DNA from: Lepus europaeus
Lineage: Eukaryota > Chordata > Mammalia > Lagomorpha > Leporidae
Length of the DNA: 64,000 nt
Direction of reading: 5' to 3'
Assembly: GCF_033115175.1 (NCBI RefSeq)
Contig: NC_084834.1
Span: 42,700,077-42,764,076, forward strand
In this document: one piece after another, positions 32,827 through 45,330 of the stretch
Position numbering within the stretch: the first letter of the stretch is position 1
Layout: each line of letters opens with the position of its first letter
Made by a program: the position numbers and the translations under genes
The notes under the pieces: generated by a model
The model's database searches: none
The model's input: only the letters and a program-made list of their open reading frames with translations
Told to the model about the DNA's origin: nothing

Positions 32827-34811
32827 ATGCAGTAACCAGTCATGTTGGATATTTTAGGCCAGCACTGGTTCTGGGAAGTGACTTTGCTACAGTCATGGTT
32901 TCTGGTTGCAACCCATTGGAGGAGTTTTATAGGCCACCCTGGGGATGCAGGATACTTCCTCCTCCTCTTTTTCTGATCACTATCTCCTTACCTACATTAT
33001 TACCATCATTCAAAGTTGCCTAAAGCCCCATTTTCTTCCCCCCTCTGAAACAGGGTAACAGAAGTTTATGAATGCCATTTGTTGTTTAATCACCTTCCTG
33101 TGATTCATCCATGTATATTAATAAATTGTACTTTTTTCTGTAAATCTGTGTATTCTTACTGCACTTCAAAGAAACTTCAAAGGGCAGAACAGTAATTTGC
33201 CTCATTTCAATGTCTTAAGAGTGTTTAAATATCTGTTTTCCTTAGTTTTCCTAATAGAGAATATTTTAATACTATTTGAAGTCCTAATCAATACAGGATA
33301 AAAACTTTCTGCGAACCTTTCACACAGACACAGACACAATACACACAATATGCCATAGAAATGCTGATTAATTAGAATGTTTTAAAATTATTCTGGGGCA
33401 TAGGTTCAAGTCAATTACCTCATATGCTTATAGTGCCCTCAAGCTTGAAATGGGCACTAGCAAAATGCTGCCTGCCAGTCTAATAAACTTCTATCGAAGG
33501 AAAAAGAACCCAAGTCATCAAATTACAAAAGTATAGAGAACATGTCTTACATTGGATACTAGCAAGGCTCTAAACAATGAAATTACTAAAAATAAGCAAC
33601 AAACAAACAAACAAAAAAAGAAACTGGAAAAACCCAGAAACCTCAGGGAAAATGGAAAATCTGAACTTTATTTGTAACTGTTACAGAAAACTACTGCTGA
33701 AGATGAACTCATCTTCCAAAATGACAGATGGTAAATTAAATATATCAACATGAGTGTGAGCAGATGCAACAAAGAAGTGCATTTACAACTCACTAACCAT
33801 GGAAAAAATGCGAACATGAAAAACTTGAATGTGCTATAGAGCTGAATTTCACTTAGCATGCTTGTATTAATTTGTATTGCAATTAGATCTGATTTGTTAT
33901 TCAGCAAATGTCATAATTATATGCATCAATTAGATGGTTCATTTGAAATGGCATATTTCTTATTGAAGAGCAACAGTCCAATAATATCCATAAAGAGAAG
34001 TCTGAAGTTAATATTTTCTTTTTTCCCTTTGAAGCTTTTTCATTTTCAAAAGTGGTAGTCATAAATAAATTAAAAACTAACGTGTCAGGTAGTCTAATTT
34101 CAGATTTTTTTTCTTTTTAAACCTACCTTTTGGACAACTTTAATGTTTAATCGTTCAAATCATCTTGCACAATTTTAAACTTGTAAACAAAAGGACTGAG
34201 GGATGTCATTCAGAAATGTCATGTGTGTTGCCACTGGTTCATGAATAATTGACTGGGAGATTATCTAGGGAAATTTGCAATTAGCCTCCTCATTAACATA
34301 AGAACGAAAAGTAGGCTGCTTGGTGAATGCTAGATTTTGACTTAGGTATTTACTCAAGAGATAAAAGTTTATAATAGGAACTTTAATGAAAAATTCATTA
34401 ATTCAAAGTTTTATCTCATGGGCTCCCAAGTTACTTCATGAATCAGTCATTGAGAAAATCAAGAAAATATATTCAGGTATGAATTTATGCAAATAATTGT
34501 CCATGAAACAAAAAATATCAATCTAGTGGAAATATGTAATAAAATAATTGCCTATCTAGCAGTGATGGGAATTAAGTACCATATGGACCATTGCTAATCT
34601 GCTATTGATTATTAAGAGATGAAGGTAAGGCTATCAGAAATGTACATAATATTAATAACATTAGTGCAAAAGTTGTATTGTTGTGAGTCTGGAGTAAATT
34701 TCAATGTGTGAAATTCATTCAAGTGAGGATAACCATTGTGATACAATTTAGATTTATTAAGACTGATATTTACATCTCAAGGGAGCATTGTTACATAGAA
34801 AAAATAGCATA
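32827..34811. other. AT-rich intergenic DNA
   Basis: About 2 kb without a recognised gene or repeat. It has a short CAAA-rich run near 33600. Confidence 0.5.
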
Positions 34812-35185
34812 TTGGCAGGTGTGCTACAGTGGGTTAAGCTGCCACTTGGGAAGTCCTAATACCACATAGGAGGGCCTGAGAAAGAGTCTGGCCTTCATAT
34901 CTAATTTGCCATCTTATTAACGCAACTTGGAGGCAGCAGATGCTATCCCAAGTACTAACTCCTACCACCCTCATGGGAGACTGAGATGGTGTTTCTGCCT
35001 TATGATATCTGCCTGGTCCAGCCATGACTACTGTGTTTATTTTTGGGAGTAAATCAGCCAATAGATGATCTCATTCTTTCTCTCTCATCTTTCTTTCACC
35101 ACTATTTCTCCTCTTCCTCCTTCTTTTTCTTCTTCTCTTTTTATCATTCTCGCTGTCACTCTGCTTTTCAAATACATACATCATG
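34812..35185 (+). mobile_element. decayed CSINE with expanded pyrimidine tract
   Basis: Head 'gtgctacagtgggttaagctgcc', body 'tatcccaagtact', 'gggagtaaatcag', and a long TTCTTCCTC-rich tract at 35085-35155, ending 'ctgcttttcaaata'. Confidence 0.8.
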
Positions 35186-35499
35186 AGAAATTTTGAAAAA
35201 GTGTTTTTTTTTTAAAAAGGGCAGCTATCTTTGACCAAATGTAGTTATAAAAAGATAACATAAAATAAGTAATGATGCTTAATGTGCACATAAAAATTAA
35301 AAGGAATCTATTTCTACTAATTTCTATATTGATACACGGTTCTAGCACCATATTTTTCAGGTGTCTTAAAAAGTGTACATAATTTAGGTTTAAGAAATGC
35401 AACCAGCGTATTAAACTATTCATTGTTTTTAGAAACTTTATAATATTATTGCAGATTTTCCTTCCAATGAATTTTTAAAATGTCACCAGTCTTTTGAAT
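35186..35499. other. AT-rich intergenic DNA
   Basis: Nothing recognisable. Confidence 0.5.
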
Positions 35500-35581
35500 G
35501 ACCACATTGACAATGGAGGATGAGCAGCTAGGAAAGTTTATTGGAAGAAGCACAGAAAGCTCCCAGTAGTAGAGGGCTGAT
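35500..35581 (-). other. possible R/U5 fragment of a different LTR
   Basis: On the minus strand it reads 'cttcttccaataaactttcc', a typical LTR polyadenylation context, directly abutting the 733-bp LTR. Too short to classify. Confidence 0.3.
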
Positions 35582-35706
35582 TGTTGTTATATATTAATGT
35601 TAGCCACCACAAAACACACCAGACACCGGAATAAGGGAAAGGGTTTATTGGGGAACACCCAACAGACTAGAGTAAAGGGGTGGCAAAGGAAAAAGAGAAA
35701 GAGAGT

Positions 35707-35745
<39 letters not shown>

Positions 35746-36314
35746 AGAGCCAGTGAGGAGAGAAGATAGAGCAGAGGAGAAGAGCCAAGAGAAAAGAGAA
35801 AGCAGAGAGGAGCCGAGAGAGAGAGCCAAGAGACCAAAAGAGGAGGCTAGAGAGAGGAACTGAGAGAGCACGTGTTCAGGAACAGGCCCTTTTAAAACTT
35901 TGCCCAAGGGCAGGCAGGGAAGCAGAAGCATTGAATCCCAGTAGGATGGGGGTGGAGCCTGGCACAGGTAGCTGGGCCATGTGGTCACCTGGCTAAAACT
36001 GTGCCAGTTTCCTAACAACTGTCATGGGGGTTTTATGTATGAAAAAAGGGAAAATCCTGGTGATTGGTCAGGGAAATGTAAATAAGGCATTGAAATTGAC
36101 TGGTTTTATGATTTCTTGGAGAGGTAGAGATGTAAATAAGGGATTGAGAAATAACCATTTTGATTAGTTAATTAGTTGAAAATTAATTGACCAATCACAG
36201 AAGTCTTTCACAAAAGTTAATTGTTTACCTTCTCTCAGGTCCTCTAAGAGTCATTTCCTGATGGTCAGAGCATCCCCCTGGTCCTTGTCTGACTAGCTGG
36301 GAATTTATTGCTCA
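35582..36314 (-). repeat. LTR of a second endogenous retrovirus (3' LTR, minus strand)
   Basis: 733 bp. On the minus strand it starts TGAGCAATAAATTCCC and ends ATATAACAACA. It has a TTTTAAAA TATA-like element (about 35889-35896), a CT-rich R region (GA run at 35709-35742 on the plus strand) and AATAAA complement near 35647. A G-rich tract on the minus strand (36315-36335) immediately upstream fits a polypurine tract. No 5' LTR is in view. Confidence 0.7.
35709..35742. repeat. (GA)n microsatellite in LTR R region
   Basis: Pure GA run; CT in LTR sense. The minus-strand open frame across it is Ser/Leu-rich low complexity. Confidence 0.9.
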
Positions 36315-37300
36315 ATCAATCCCCCATCTGAAGAGATAGCTCTAATTTTCATTAAGGAGAAGAGATGATGGTTGTTGGGTATTTTGAGCTGTAGAGGGCC
36401 AGCACTGGGGATAACAGTCCAGGGTTACTCCTCCAGAAGTCTGTCCAGACTGCTCCTTAGTAGACAGCCTGTATCCGTGTTTCCACATGTAAGGCCATTT
36501 GGAGTTTGATAGCCTCCAGATGAGAAGAGACACACCGCACAAGAAAATTGAGTATGCTGAGCAAAAACAGAAGCAGTATCACAAAAATTCAAAGGCTAGA
36601 AGAGGATAAATCCATATCCATTTGTTAGACAGCCCTAAAGAGGACAAGAGAGATGGTAGCAAACTAAGATTTGATTCTGCATGTTCCCTAGGATTATCCA
36701 TGATGATATCGTCTTTTAGAATCTGTAGATTTTCTTCTACATGGTGGGAGGTATTAATCTAAAGGCAGCATGATTGATTTAACAATGCACATGTTCCATT
36801 TTGTTGGACCATGATGACGTCTAATAACCGATCTTTGTTCAGGGCCATTGAACCCAATGGGATAATAGAGGTTTGGTCAGTCTTTATGGCCTGTACAGGC
36901 CATTTTTTTTGAACCATAAGGGTAAACATTAAAAGAGATCTTGACAGGGTAGGAATGCAGGAAAGCCACAGTGGCTTCTGTAAAGGGTGTATTCCATTCT
37001 GGGTTTTTCTAAGAGGGATATGTCATGAGCATGTCCCCCAAAATGCTAAGATATTTTAAAGTTTTACATAAAGATCATCCTTTTTGTTGTGAAATGGTTG
37101 TGTGGGTGACTTTAGGAAGGATCACAAAGTTAAGATAAATCCAGAAGAAGCCATCTGTTCTAGGGTGAAGCTTTGTAGTTGGGGATGATTGCTACTATTG
37201 TGCAGATGCCTATCTGCCTTAAAGGAACGATGTAATATAATCCTGACATATACAAAAAGAAAAATTAGACCTTGAGGAGCAAAGACACTCCAAGCATTTT
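36315..37300 (-). pseudogene. env: env transmembrane-subunit pseudogene of the second retrovirus
   Basis: Reading the minus strand, 36765-36791 encodes C-x6-C-C (CALLNQSCC), the signature disulfide motif of gammaretroviral and D-type transmembrane subunits. A stop follows almost at once (36759-36761). Nearer the LTR, around 36500-36580, a long hydrophobic run (FVILLLFLLSIL) and a short basic tail with a LQMALHVETRIQ block match a membrane anchor and cytoplasmic tail. Between them lie stops and shifts. Together with the adjoining LTR this is the 3' end of a provirus lacking gag, pol and the 5' LTR. It cannot make a protein. Confidence 0.75.
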
Positions 37301-37628
37301 TTTTAAAATAATCTTTTAAAGAATCTTATAACTACAGTGTTTTGTTCTAGATCCTCTGGGTATTTAATCTTGGACAGTTAAGTTATCTGCAGATAACTCT
37401 GATTGCTCCTGGGATATATTATTCCAAATGATAATATCATTATGTTTTCTGATCTTGCAAGTGTGACAATTAAGATTATATAAGCAGACCACACCCACAA
37501 CAAGCTTCTAACTCTTTACTGAAAGCAGACATTCCAAATATCTACAGAGGCAGAGTACAAAGATAAAAGCCACCACAGTGGGAAAAGCAAAGAAGAAACT
37601 GAGTATCTTCAAAAATTCTGATTAAAAA

Positions 37629-37883
37629 TTGCACCAATTCAAAAAAACAAGAATAAGGAAGACAACATGGTGCCTCCAAAAGAACATAACACAAAAATAT
37701 TTGATTGAGAAGATGAATGAAGAAATGCCAGAAATGGAATTGAAAACACTGAACATAAGATTACACAGAAGTAATCAGAAGCAAGTGAATAAGCTACTGC
37801 ATTCTTTACATGACATGAAAGAAAATGTCTCCCATGAAAGTGAGATCTTAAAGAGAAAGCAAAATGAAATGAAGATTCAATAG
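37629..37883 (+). pseudogene. L1 ORF1 coiled-coil fragment
   Basis: 84-residue open piece rich in Lys, Glu and Asn with heptad-like spacing, beginning near TRIRKT and continuing through MPEMELKTLN. It corresponds to the N-terminal coiled-coil trimerisation region of L1 ORF1p. It ends early at a stop and no RNA-recognition domain is continuous with it. Confidence 0.7.
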
Positions 37884-39196
37884 AACAAATAAAAAATGCA
37901 GTGGAAAGCCTCAACAACAGATTCAGTGACCTAGAAGATAAAGCACAGGAAATTATACAGTCAAACCAAGAACAAGAAGAGGAGATTAGAAAACTAAAAA
38001 AACACTGGTTGGGAATCTAGAGGATACTATCAAATAGCCCATTGTACGGGTGATAGGAATTCCTCGCATGTGGAGAGAGAAAGGATTAGAAGGCATCTTT
38101 ACTGAAACAATAACAGAAAACTCCCCCAGTTTGGAAAAAGAAAAAGAAATCCAAGTATAGGAAGCACATAGAACTCCTAATAGACATGACCAGAAAAGAT
38201 CTTCACCAAAACACATTGTAATCAAACTCACCACAATAAAGCATAAAGAGAAGATTCTAAAATGTGCATGAGAGAAAGGCCAGATTACTTTCAGAAGATC
38301 TCCAATAAGACTCACAGCAAATTTCTCATCAGAAAATATAGAGGCTAGGAGAGAATGGTGATATATTCCAACTCTTAAGGGAAAAGAACTATTAACCCAA
38401 AATACTTTACCCTGCAAAGCTCTCATTTATGAATGAAGGTGAAATAAAGACCTTCCAAAACAAACAGAAATTGGAAGAATTTGTCACTACTCATCTGCCC
38501 CTAGAGAAGACGCTTAAGGATCAGAATCACAGAAATATGGTCATCAATATAAAAGAAAGGTAAAAGAAGGAAATCTTCCAGTGAAAATTCAAAGAAAATT
38601 TAAAGTAAAAAAAATAGGAATATATTTGGAAAAATGGCAGGACAAAGTTGTTACTTATCAATAGTCACATTGAATGTAAATGGCCTCAACTCCCCAGTTA
38701 AAAGACATAGACTGGCTGAATGGGCTAAAAAACAAGGCCCACCTATGTGCTGCCTAAAAAAACACATCTTACCAAGAAATATGCACTCAGACTGAAAGTG
38801 AAATGATAGAAAAAGATAGTCTATGCCAACAGAAAACAAAAAATAGCTGATGTACCATCCTAATATAAGATAAATAGGCTTTAACACAAAAACTGTAAAA
38901 AGAGACAAAGTAGGGCACTATGTAATGATTAAGGGATCAATCCAACAGGAAGATGTAACTATTATAAATGTTAAGTACACCTAATTACAGAGAATCTGGG
39001 CATTTAAAGGAAATGATAGGGATATAAAGGGAGACATAGACTCAAATACAACAGCAATGAGGGACTTCAGTACTTCACTTTCAGCAATGGACAGATCAAC
39101 CAGATAGAAAAGCAGCAAGGAAACAGCTGAGTTAATTGAAACCTTATCTATGGAATTTTTCATCCTACAGTTGCAAAATATGCATTTTTCTCAGTA

Positions 39197-39619
39197 GTGC
39201 ATAAAACTTGCCCTAGGATTGAACACATGCTAGGCAATAAAGCAAGTCTCAGTAAATTCAAAAAAATCAAAAGCATACCATGTATCTTCTCTGACAACAA
39301 AGGGATGACACTGGAAATCAAGAACTCGGGAATCTCTAGAATGTATGAAAACACATGGAGACTGAATAACATGCTCCTGAATGAACAGTGGTTTATAGAA
39401 GAAATCAAAAAATTTTTGGAACCAAATGAAAACAATGATACAACATATCAAAACTTATGGGATACAGCAAAAACAGCATTAAGAGGAAAGTTTACAGCAA
39501 TTGGTGCCTACATCAAGAAATTGGAATGGTATCAAATAAGTGAGCTATCAATGCATCTCAAGGATGTACAAAAACAACAGCAAACCAAACCAAAACTAGT
39601 AGGAGAAAAAAATTATTAA
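39197..39619 (+). pseudogene. L1 ORF2 endonuclease/linker fragment
   Basis: 140-residue open piece containing [13 protein letters not shown] (end of the endonuclease domain, where a catalytic DH pair is usual in the family) and [19 protein letters not shown], the linker before RT. A close relative of the frame at 55456-55899. The catalytic SDH-type histidine region reads SDNKG here, so even the domain fragment is mutated. Confidence 0.75.
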
Positions 39620-39630
39620 AATTAGAAAGA

Positions 39631-40379
39631 AATACCAATGCCATCTCACTAGTCCAAGTGATCATCTTCAGTTCACAATTGATCACACTGATAGGTCTAT
39701 GAGTCAAAGGGATCACACAAACAAGACTAGTGTCTGATAATACTAATGGATAGAACCAAAAAGGGAGAGAATGATCCAACATGGGAAGTGGGAGACACAG
39801 CAGACTCCTAGAATGGCAGATGTCCTAAATAGCACTCTGGCCTCAAAATCAGCACTTAAGGCATTTGGATCTGGCTCAAGAGCCCATGAGAGTATTGTAG
39901 GCATGGAAAGCCAAGACACTCTGGAAAAGAAAAAAAAAAAAAAGAAGACCTAAATGAAAGATCTCTGTGAGTGAGATCCCAATGGAAAGAACAGGGCCAT
40001 CAAAGAAGGAGGTACCTTTCTCTAAAGGGAGGAGAGAACTTCCACTTTGACTATGACCCTGTCAGAATAAGATCGAAGTTGGAAAACCCTAAAGGCTTCC
40101 ATAGCCTTGTCAACTCATGACTAGAGCCTAGGGAGATTACTGATGCCATGAACAGGAGTGTTAAATTGTTAAATCAGCAACAGGAGTCACTGTGTACTTA
40201 CGTCTCATGTGGGATCTGTCCTTAATGTGTTGTCCAATGTGAAGTAATGCTATAAGTAGGACTGAAATAGTATTTTACACTTTGTGTTTCTGTGTGCATG
40301 CAAACTGATGAAATCTTTACTTAGTATATACTGAATCGATCTTCTGTATATAAAGATAAATGAAAATGAAAAAAAAAAA
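39631..40379 (+). mobile_element. L1 3' end, first of three
   Basis: Rabbit L1 3' UTR nearly identical in layout to 12028-12780 (shared 'gaccctgt...aataagatc', 'ggcatggaaagccaag'), ending in an A tail at about 40369-40381. Joined abruptly to ORF2 endonuclease sequence, so it is either a separate 5'-truncated insertion or the result of a deletion. Confidence 0.82.
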
Positions 40380-40435
40380 AACAACAACCTGGTGTTAAAT
40401 TGGAAATTGCATAGAAAATTAATCAATTCTTAAAA

Positions 40436-40752
40436 AAAATATCATGTAGGATCTCGGTCCTTATTGTGCTGTACATTGTGATTTAATGCTATAACTAGTA
40501 CTCTAACAGTATTTTTCACTTTGTGTTGCTATGTGGGTGCAAACTGTTGAAATCTTTACTTAATATATACTAAAGTGATCTTCTGTATATAAAGAGAATT
40601 GAAAATGAATCTTGATGTGAATGGAAGGGGAGAGGGAGCAGGAAAGGGGAGAGTTGGGAGTGGGAGGGAAGTTTTGGGGGGGAGGAAGCCATTGTAATCC
40701 ATAATCTGTACTTTGGAAATTTATATTCATTAAATAAAAGTTAAAAAAAATG
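40436..40752 (+). mobile_element. L1 3' end, second of three
   Basis: Starts within the 'catgtaggatctcggtcctt' part of the 3' UTR and ends at 'taaataaaagttaaaaaaaa'. A very short, 5'-truncated copy. Confidence 0.85.
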
Positions 40753-41005
40753 ATCCTTGTTCTCAAATAATTTTTTTGTGTGTGTGTGTGTGTGTATGCA
40801 AATTGTTGAAACATTTACTTAGTATAAAGTTGATCTTCTGTGTATAAAGTTAATTTAAAATGAATCTTAATGGAGAATGGGAAGAGGAGAGAGAGGAGAA
40901 GGGGTGGGAATGTGGTGGAAGGCTGGTATGGTGGAAGAATAACTATATTCCTAAAGTTGTACATATGAAATTTGTATTCCTCAAAAAATTAAAAATTTAA
41001 ATAAC
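40753..41005 (+). mobile_element. L1 3' end, third of three, oldest
   Basis: Diverged 3' UTR ('caaattgttgaaacatttac', 'agaggagaaggggtgggaat', 'cctaaagttgtacatatg') with a GT run at 40777-40795. It may be the real end of the old L1 whose 5' part is at 37480-39630 (inference). Confidence 0.7.
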
Positions 41006-42999
41006 CAATTAAATCAATCTATTGGTTTAAACCATAATGCAGATTTACCATGATGGTGTTTTGTTCACTAAGTGAGAATGATAGTTCTATTTTATTTAAA
41101 TCCACACCTTCACTATCAACCCATACTTATCTATAAATTCAGATGCAAACATATTCCTGTATTTTAAATATTCTCTTCAATGTTGCTTTTAGTCTTTTTT
41201 ATTTAGATAAATTAAAAAAAGCTAAAAAACTATACTAGTTATTTTTTATTAATTGAAATGTACTTTTCATGTGGTTATGTTATTGTATATGTACACAGCA
41301 TCTTTTGTCAATAATTTTTTAATAAATTAAGATGTAATGTGAAGTTCTCTGACATGGATGTAATTCACGGCTCATGATATCTCAGCATTATCATGTTGGT
41401 GAGCGCCACTGTCCATCATCAGTTGTGCATTAATATCATATTTATTAATTTGAAATCTACTAATCAGTTTTCTGATAACTTAGATCCAGAAGAAGTATTT
41501 TTTTTTTGCATTATCAGAATAATTTTTTGGGATTCTGCTGGAGTTTTTTTTTTTTAAGTATGTATTTAAGTAAATTGTCAAGTTATTTTTAAAACTTTAA
41601 CTTCAGGGATTCATGTAAATGTGCAATATAATATTTATTTAGTTTCTTTACACTGTTACTTACTCAAGATCACATTTTTTGACATAAATTTAGTTCTGTT
41701 ATCGTTCTTAGTGAGATAATCACCACTTCTCAGTTTGTTGTTTGTTGTGACTAGGATGGAGTCATTTCCCTGGGTCAGACAGAGTCGTTCTAATAAGCCA
41801 CAAATAAGATCATGCAGTGCCTTTATGTAAAATTTCACAATGAATTCCAATTGTTCTTAGATTAAACCCAACTATACCCAATTATTAGCAGGTCTTATAT
41901 TACTTAACTCTTTTTTACTTTCCCACCTTTTTCTCAAAAAATATTCCCACTCATTAGACAACAGTTTATGCCTCTTATTTCTTTAAAGAACAAGTGCTTA
42001 TTTTTATCTTGGAATCTTAATATTTGGCTATTTCTGCTCAGGAATTCTGGATCTCTTTTAAAAATTTTATCTTGTTCCTTGGATATGTCTTATCACCCCA
42101 TTTCCTAAAAAAAAATAGTCCATTCTAATGCTCCTCCTTGTTCTAAGCACACATGTTCCTCAGCAGGTTCTTCTAAAAAAATCACTCTGTTAAAAATCAC
42201 ATGTTTACTAAATTGTAAACCAGATATTATTGTTAAATTTGTTTCAAATAAGGTAAGTTCCTTGATATTGTGACACTTATTCCTATACATTTAGAATTGG
42301 ACACAATGCCATCAGCATACCGTCAGCATTGAGAAATAGTTCTTAGAACTATAAAAACATTACACTGATGAAATAATATTTATTTCAAAGAGTTCAAAGT
42401 TTTAAGATTGCTATTTATAAGTAAATCTGGATTTTGCATTAGAATATTTTATTGCATGCAGTTGAAGGAAATAATGGAATATAAATAATGCTTCTTTAAC
42501 CTCCAGTAGCATTGCAATATTAGTTATTGAGCATTAAATTTGACTCATATTCCTGGAAATCAATATAAAATAGAGAAATATTGCATGCTGTTTCTTTTAA
42601 TGATAGATAATTGCATCCAAGTTTATCAGAACAAATACTTTTCTTCTTCCAAGTAAAAATTTAGAGAAATTTTTGTTTAAGTGATTACACAAAGTGGCAT
42701 AACAAACAAAATTTTCAATATAGTTTTCCAGAAAATTACAGCTATTTTCATAACACTAATATAGAAACATGGAAGGAAATGCTAAAAGCAATCTGGTGTA
42801 TACAGTTCTAGGGGAACAGGAAGCTAAATAATTTGAATAATCATTTAGTAGATAAATTCATTTTTCAAATGCTTCTCTACCAGTGACACTCCAATTAAAA
42901 AAAAAGCAAATTCTTGTTTTCATGTCATGTACATCAGGGGACAAATCAAATAAAAAAATTTTCACTTGTAGATGAAAAATATCACTTTCAAAGTGTTGC
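41006..42999. other. AT-rich intergenic DNA
   Basis: About 2 kb without a recognised gene or repeat. Confidence 0.5.
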
Positions 43000-43254
43000 C
43001 AATGGAGTTTGTGGTGTAGTGCAGCAGGTTCAGCCAAATTTTGAGACTCCAGCATCCCTCATGGGCACCAGTTTGAGACTCATCTGCTCCACTTCTGATC
43101 CAGCTCATGTGCTTGAGAAAGCAGCAGAAAATGGCCCAGATCTTTGGGACCCCACATCCACTTGGGGGATCCAGAAGAGGCTATGAGTTTCTGGCTTTGA
43201 CCTGGCACAGCCCCAGACATTGTGGCCATTTGAGGAGTAAGTAATTAGATAGAA

Positions 43255-43300
<46 letters not shown>

Positions 43301-43306
43301 TTTAAA
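43000..43306 (+). mobile_element. older CSINE with long CT run
   Basis: C-repeat landmarks 'gtttgagactcatctgctcc', 'cttctgatccagctcatgtg', 'tgtggccatttgaggagtaa' and a CT microsatellite at 43258-43300. Confidence 0.88.
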
Positions 43307-43319
43307 TATATATACTTTA

Positions 43320-43671
43320 GCCGGCGCCGCGGCTCAACAGGCTAATCCTCCGCCTCGCGGCGCCGGCACACCGGGTTCTAGTCCCGGTCGGGGCACCGGA
43401 TTCTGTCCTGGTTGCCCCTCTTCCAGGCCAGCTCTCTGCTGTGGCCAGGGAGTGCAGTGGAGGATGGCCCAAGTGCTTGGGCCCTGCACCCCATGGGAGA
43501 CCAGGAAAAGCACCTGGCTCCTGCCATCGGATCAGCGCGGTGCGCCGGCCGCAGCGTGCCTACCGCGGTGGCCATTGGAGGGTGAACCAACGGCAAAAGG
43601 AAGACCTTTCTCTATGTCTCTCTCTCTCACTGTCCACTCTGCCTGTAAAAAATAAATAAATAAATAAATAA
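43320..43671 (+). mobile_element. very young full-length CSINE
   Basis: Among the best-preserved C-repeats here. It has an A-box-like element near 43331-43341 and a B-box GGTTCTAGTCC at 43374-43384, the pol III promoter parts of its tRNA ancestor. It ends in (AAAT)n. It is inserted just after the tail of the older SINE. The flanking ATATACTTT is present on both sides. Confidence 0.94.
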
Positions 43672-43680
43672 ATATACTTT

Positions 43681-44599
43681 TATATAGCCATAATTCCATC
43701 AAGATTTTTTAAAACCGTATGAATTTGAGGACAGGGTACAGATAAAATTTTAAGAGATATGAGAGTAAAATAAACTGTGTCAAGATTTCTGCTTAATTGA
43801 AACATTGTCAAGTTCAATTCTGAGAAAGCAAATGTTTGGGTAATTGCCTTTTGTGTATGAAAATGTTTTCACAGCATAATCTGTTTTACCAAAGCTTAAT
43901 CCTGGAAGCACATCCTGAAATCTATTCTCATTAATTATTTGTTTTGTATTAGTCAATTATAACCACAATAAGATGGCATACAAACCACTCTAAAATCAGT
44001 GATTGGCAAATCAAGCTTTAGTTTCTCCTTTGGCTTGTCTGGATTTAAATTGTTCTAATATTTCTAACAATTATTACTATGGGTTTGTCTCATTCTTTTG
44101 GGAAAAACTGGGTTTCCTAGTGTCATAGTCTTTTCATGGCAAATGAAGAAGTGGAAAAGGATAAGTGCAACCATGCAAGTCAAATGCAGCCTCACCTCAC
44201 ATTTCCCTATGAGTTCATTTACCAAAGTCTTGGAAATTATAGACACATCCCCAAAGTCATGGAAGTGGGTGTGATGAAAATAAAGTGGATCAATATCCTC
44301 AATGACAAAATCTAATAGTATGGCTAATGTGTTGTACCAAATAGTCATATATGTTACTCTTGTTGTTGTTGCTGTTATTACAATGAGCTCAAAAATGTTT
44401 GAGTACCTAGACAGCTATGCAAAGTGTCTTTTTTCATAAATGAGCCTTCAAAGAAATCTTTTCTGTTTTCTACAGGTCAAATGACTTAAACATTTTGAGA
44501 CAATTTTATATTAGCATGCATTTATAGGAAATAATATGGAGATCCCCCATGTACATTCACCTAGTTATTTCCCAATGATAATTTCTTGAAAACTGCAGG
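43681..44599. other. intergenic DNA
   Basis: No gene or clear repeat found. Confidence 0.5.
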
Positions 44600-45330
44600 T
44601 ACAATATCACAAATAGGGCAAGTGACACTTAAAATGTCTGCCAGCTTTATTTAAGTTTCACAAATTTTCATGCACTCATATATTTTTCTGTATGTGCACA
44701 GAATTCTGTGAACTTATATGAGTAGATTCATATGAATATCATCATACACAATACATAGAATAGCTCCAAAGCAGATTCCTTGCTGCTTCCTCATAAGCAC
44801 AACAACTTCTACTGAACCAAGTTCATCCTTGGTAACTACTAATTGTTACTTCATCTCTTCAACTTTATCTGCTTAAGGATATTATATAACTGGTAGGATA
44901 CCATAGCTGTGAATATTATACATCCTTCTTATATGTAAGATATTATATAATCATAATCTTTGAGGTGGGCTTTTTTTTTTTACTAAGCCCTTTGAGATCT
45001 ATTCAGGTTGTGTGTGTCAGTAGTGTGTCCTTTTAATTGATGAATACTATTCCATGGTATGAACGTGCCATGGTTTGCTTAACCATTCAACTCTAGAAAG
45101 ATTTTATAAACCAGGTTTTTGGATACTTTTACATAGTCTGAATATCTATGTACAGGTTTTATATTAACGTAAATTTTTCAGTTTTCCATAGCAAATACCC
45201 AGTAGTGAAACTGCTAGATTTTATGATAAACACATCTTTAGTTTTATGAGAAACCTCCATATTCTTTTCCAAAATAGCTTTACCATTCCTACTAGGAATG
45301 TGTGGATCTTCCACTTTCTCTTGATATCAA
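44600..45330 (-). mobile_element. ancient L1M-type 3' fragment, minus strand
   Basis: The text around 44780-44850 ('aaccaagttcatccttggta...') and 45000-45310 ('tactattccatggtatgaac', 'caaatacccagtagtgaaac', 'agctttaccattcctactag') follows the well-known layout of old mammalian L1 3' ends in reverse. Highly diverged, so it predates the lagomorph radiation (inference). Confidence 0.65.

Larger units (their letters stand above)
37480..39630 (+). mobile_element. older L1: ORF1 and endonuclease part of ORF2
   Basis: 5' UTR end and ORF1 start near 37480-37630. An ORF1p coiled-coil fragment covers 37629-37883 (KTLNIRLHRSNQKQ, KENVSHESEILK). Inter-ORF text follows ('ctggtgaaataaagaccttcc'-like), then ORF2 from about 38633 ('ttgaatgtaaatggcctcaac'). 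Endonuclease sequence runs to about 39630 and includes an [13 protein letters not shown] block. Numerous stops. It breaks off where a different L1 3' end begins. Confidence 0.8.

Noticed and set aside
43320..43400. tRNA gene at the SINE head
   Set aside because: The A- and B-box-like elements belong to a tRNA-derived SINE that continues into a C-repeat body and A-rich tail. There is no complete cloverleaf.
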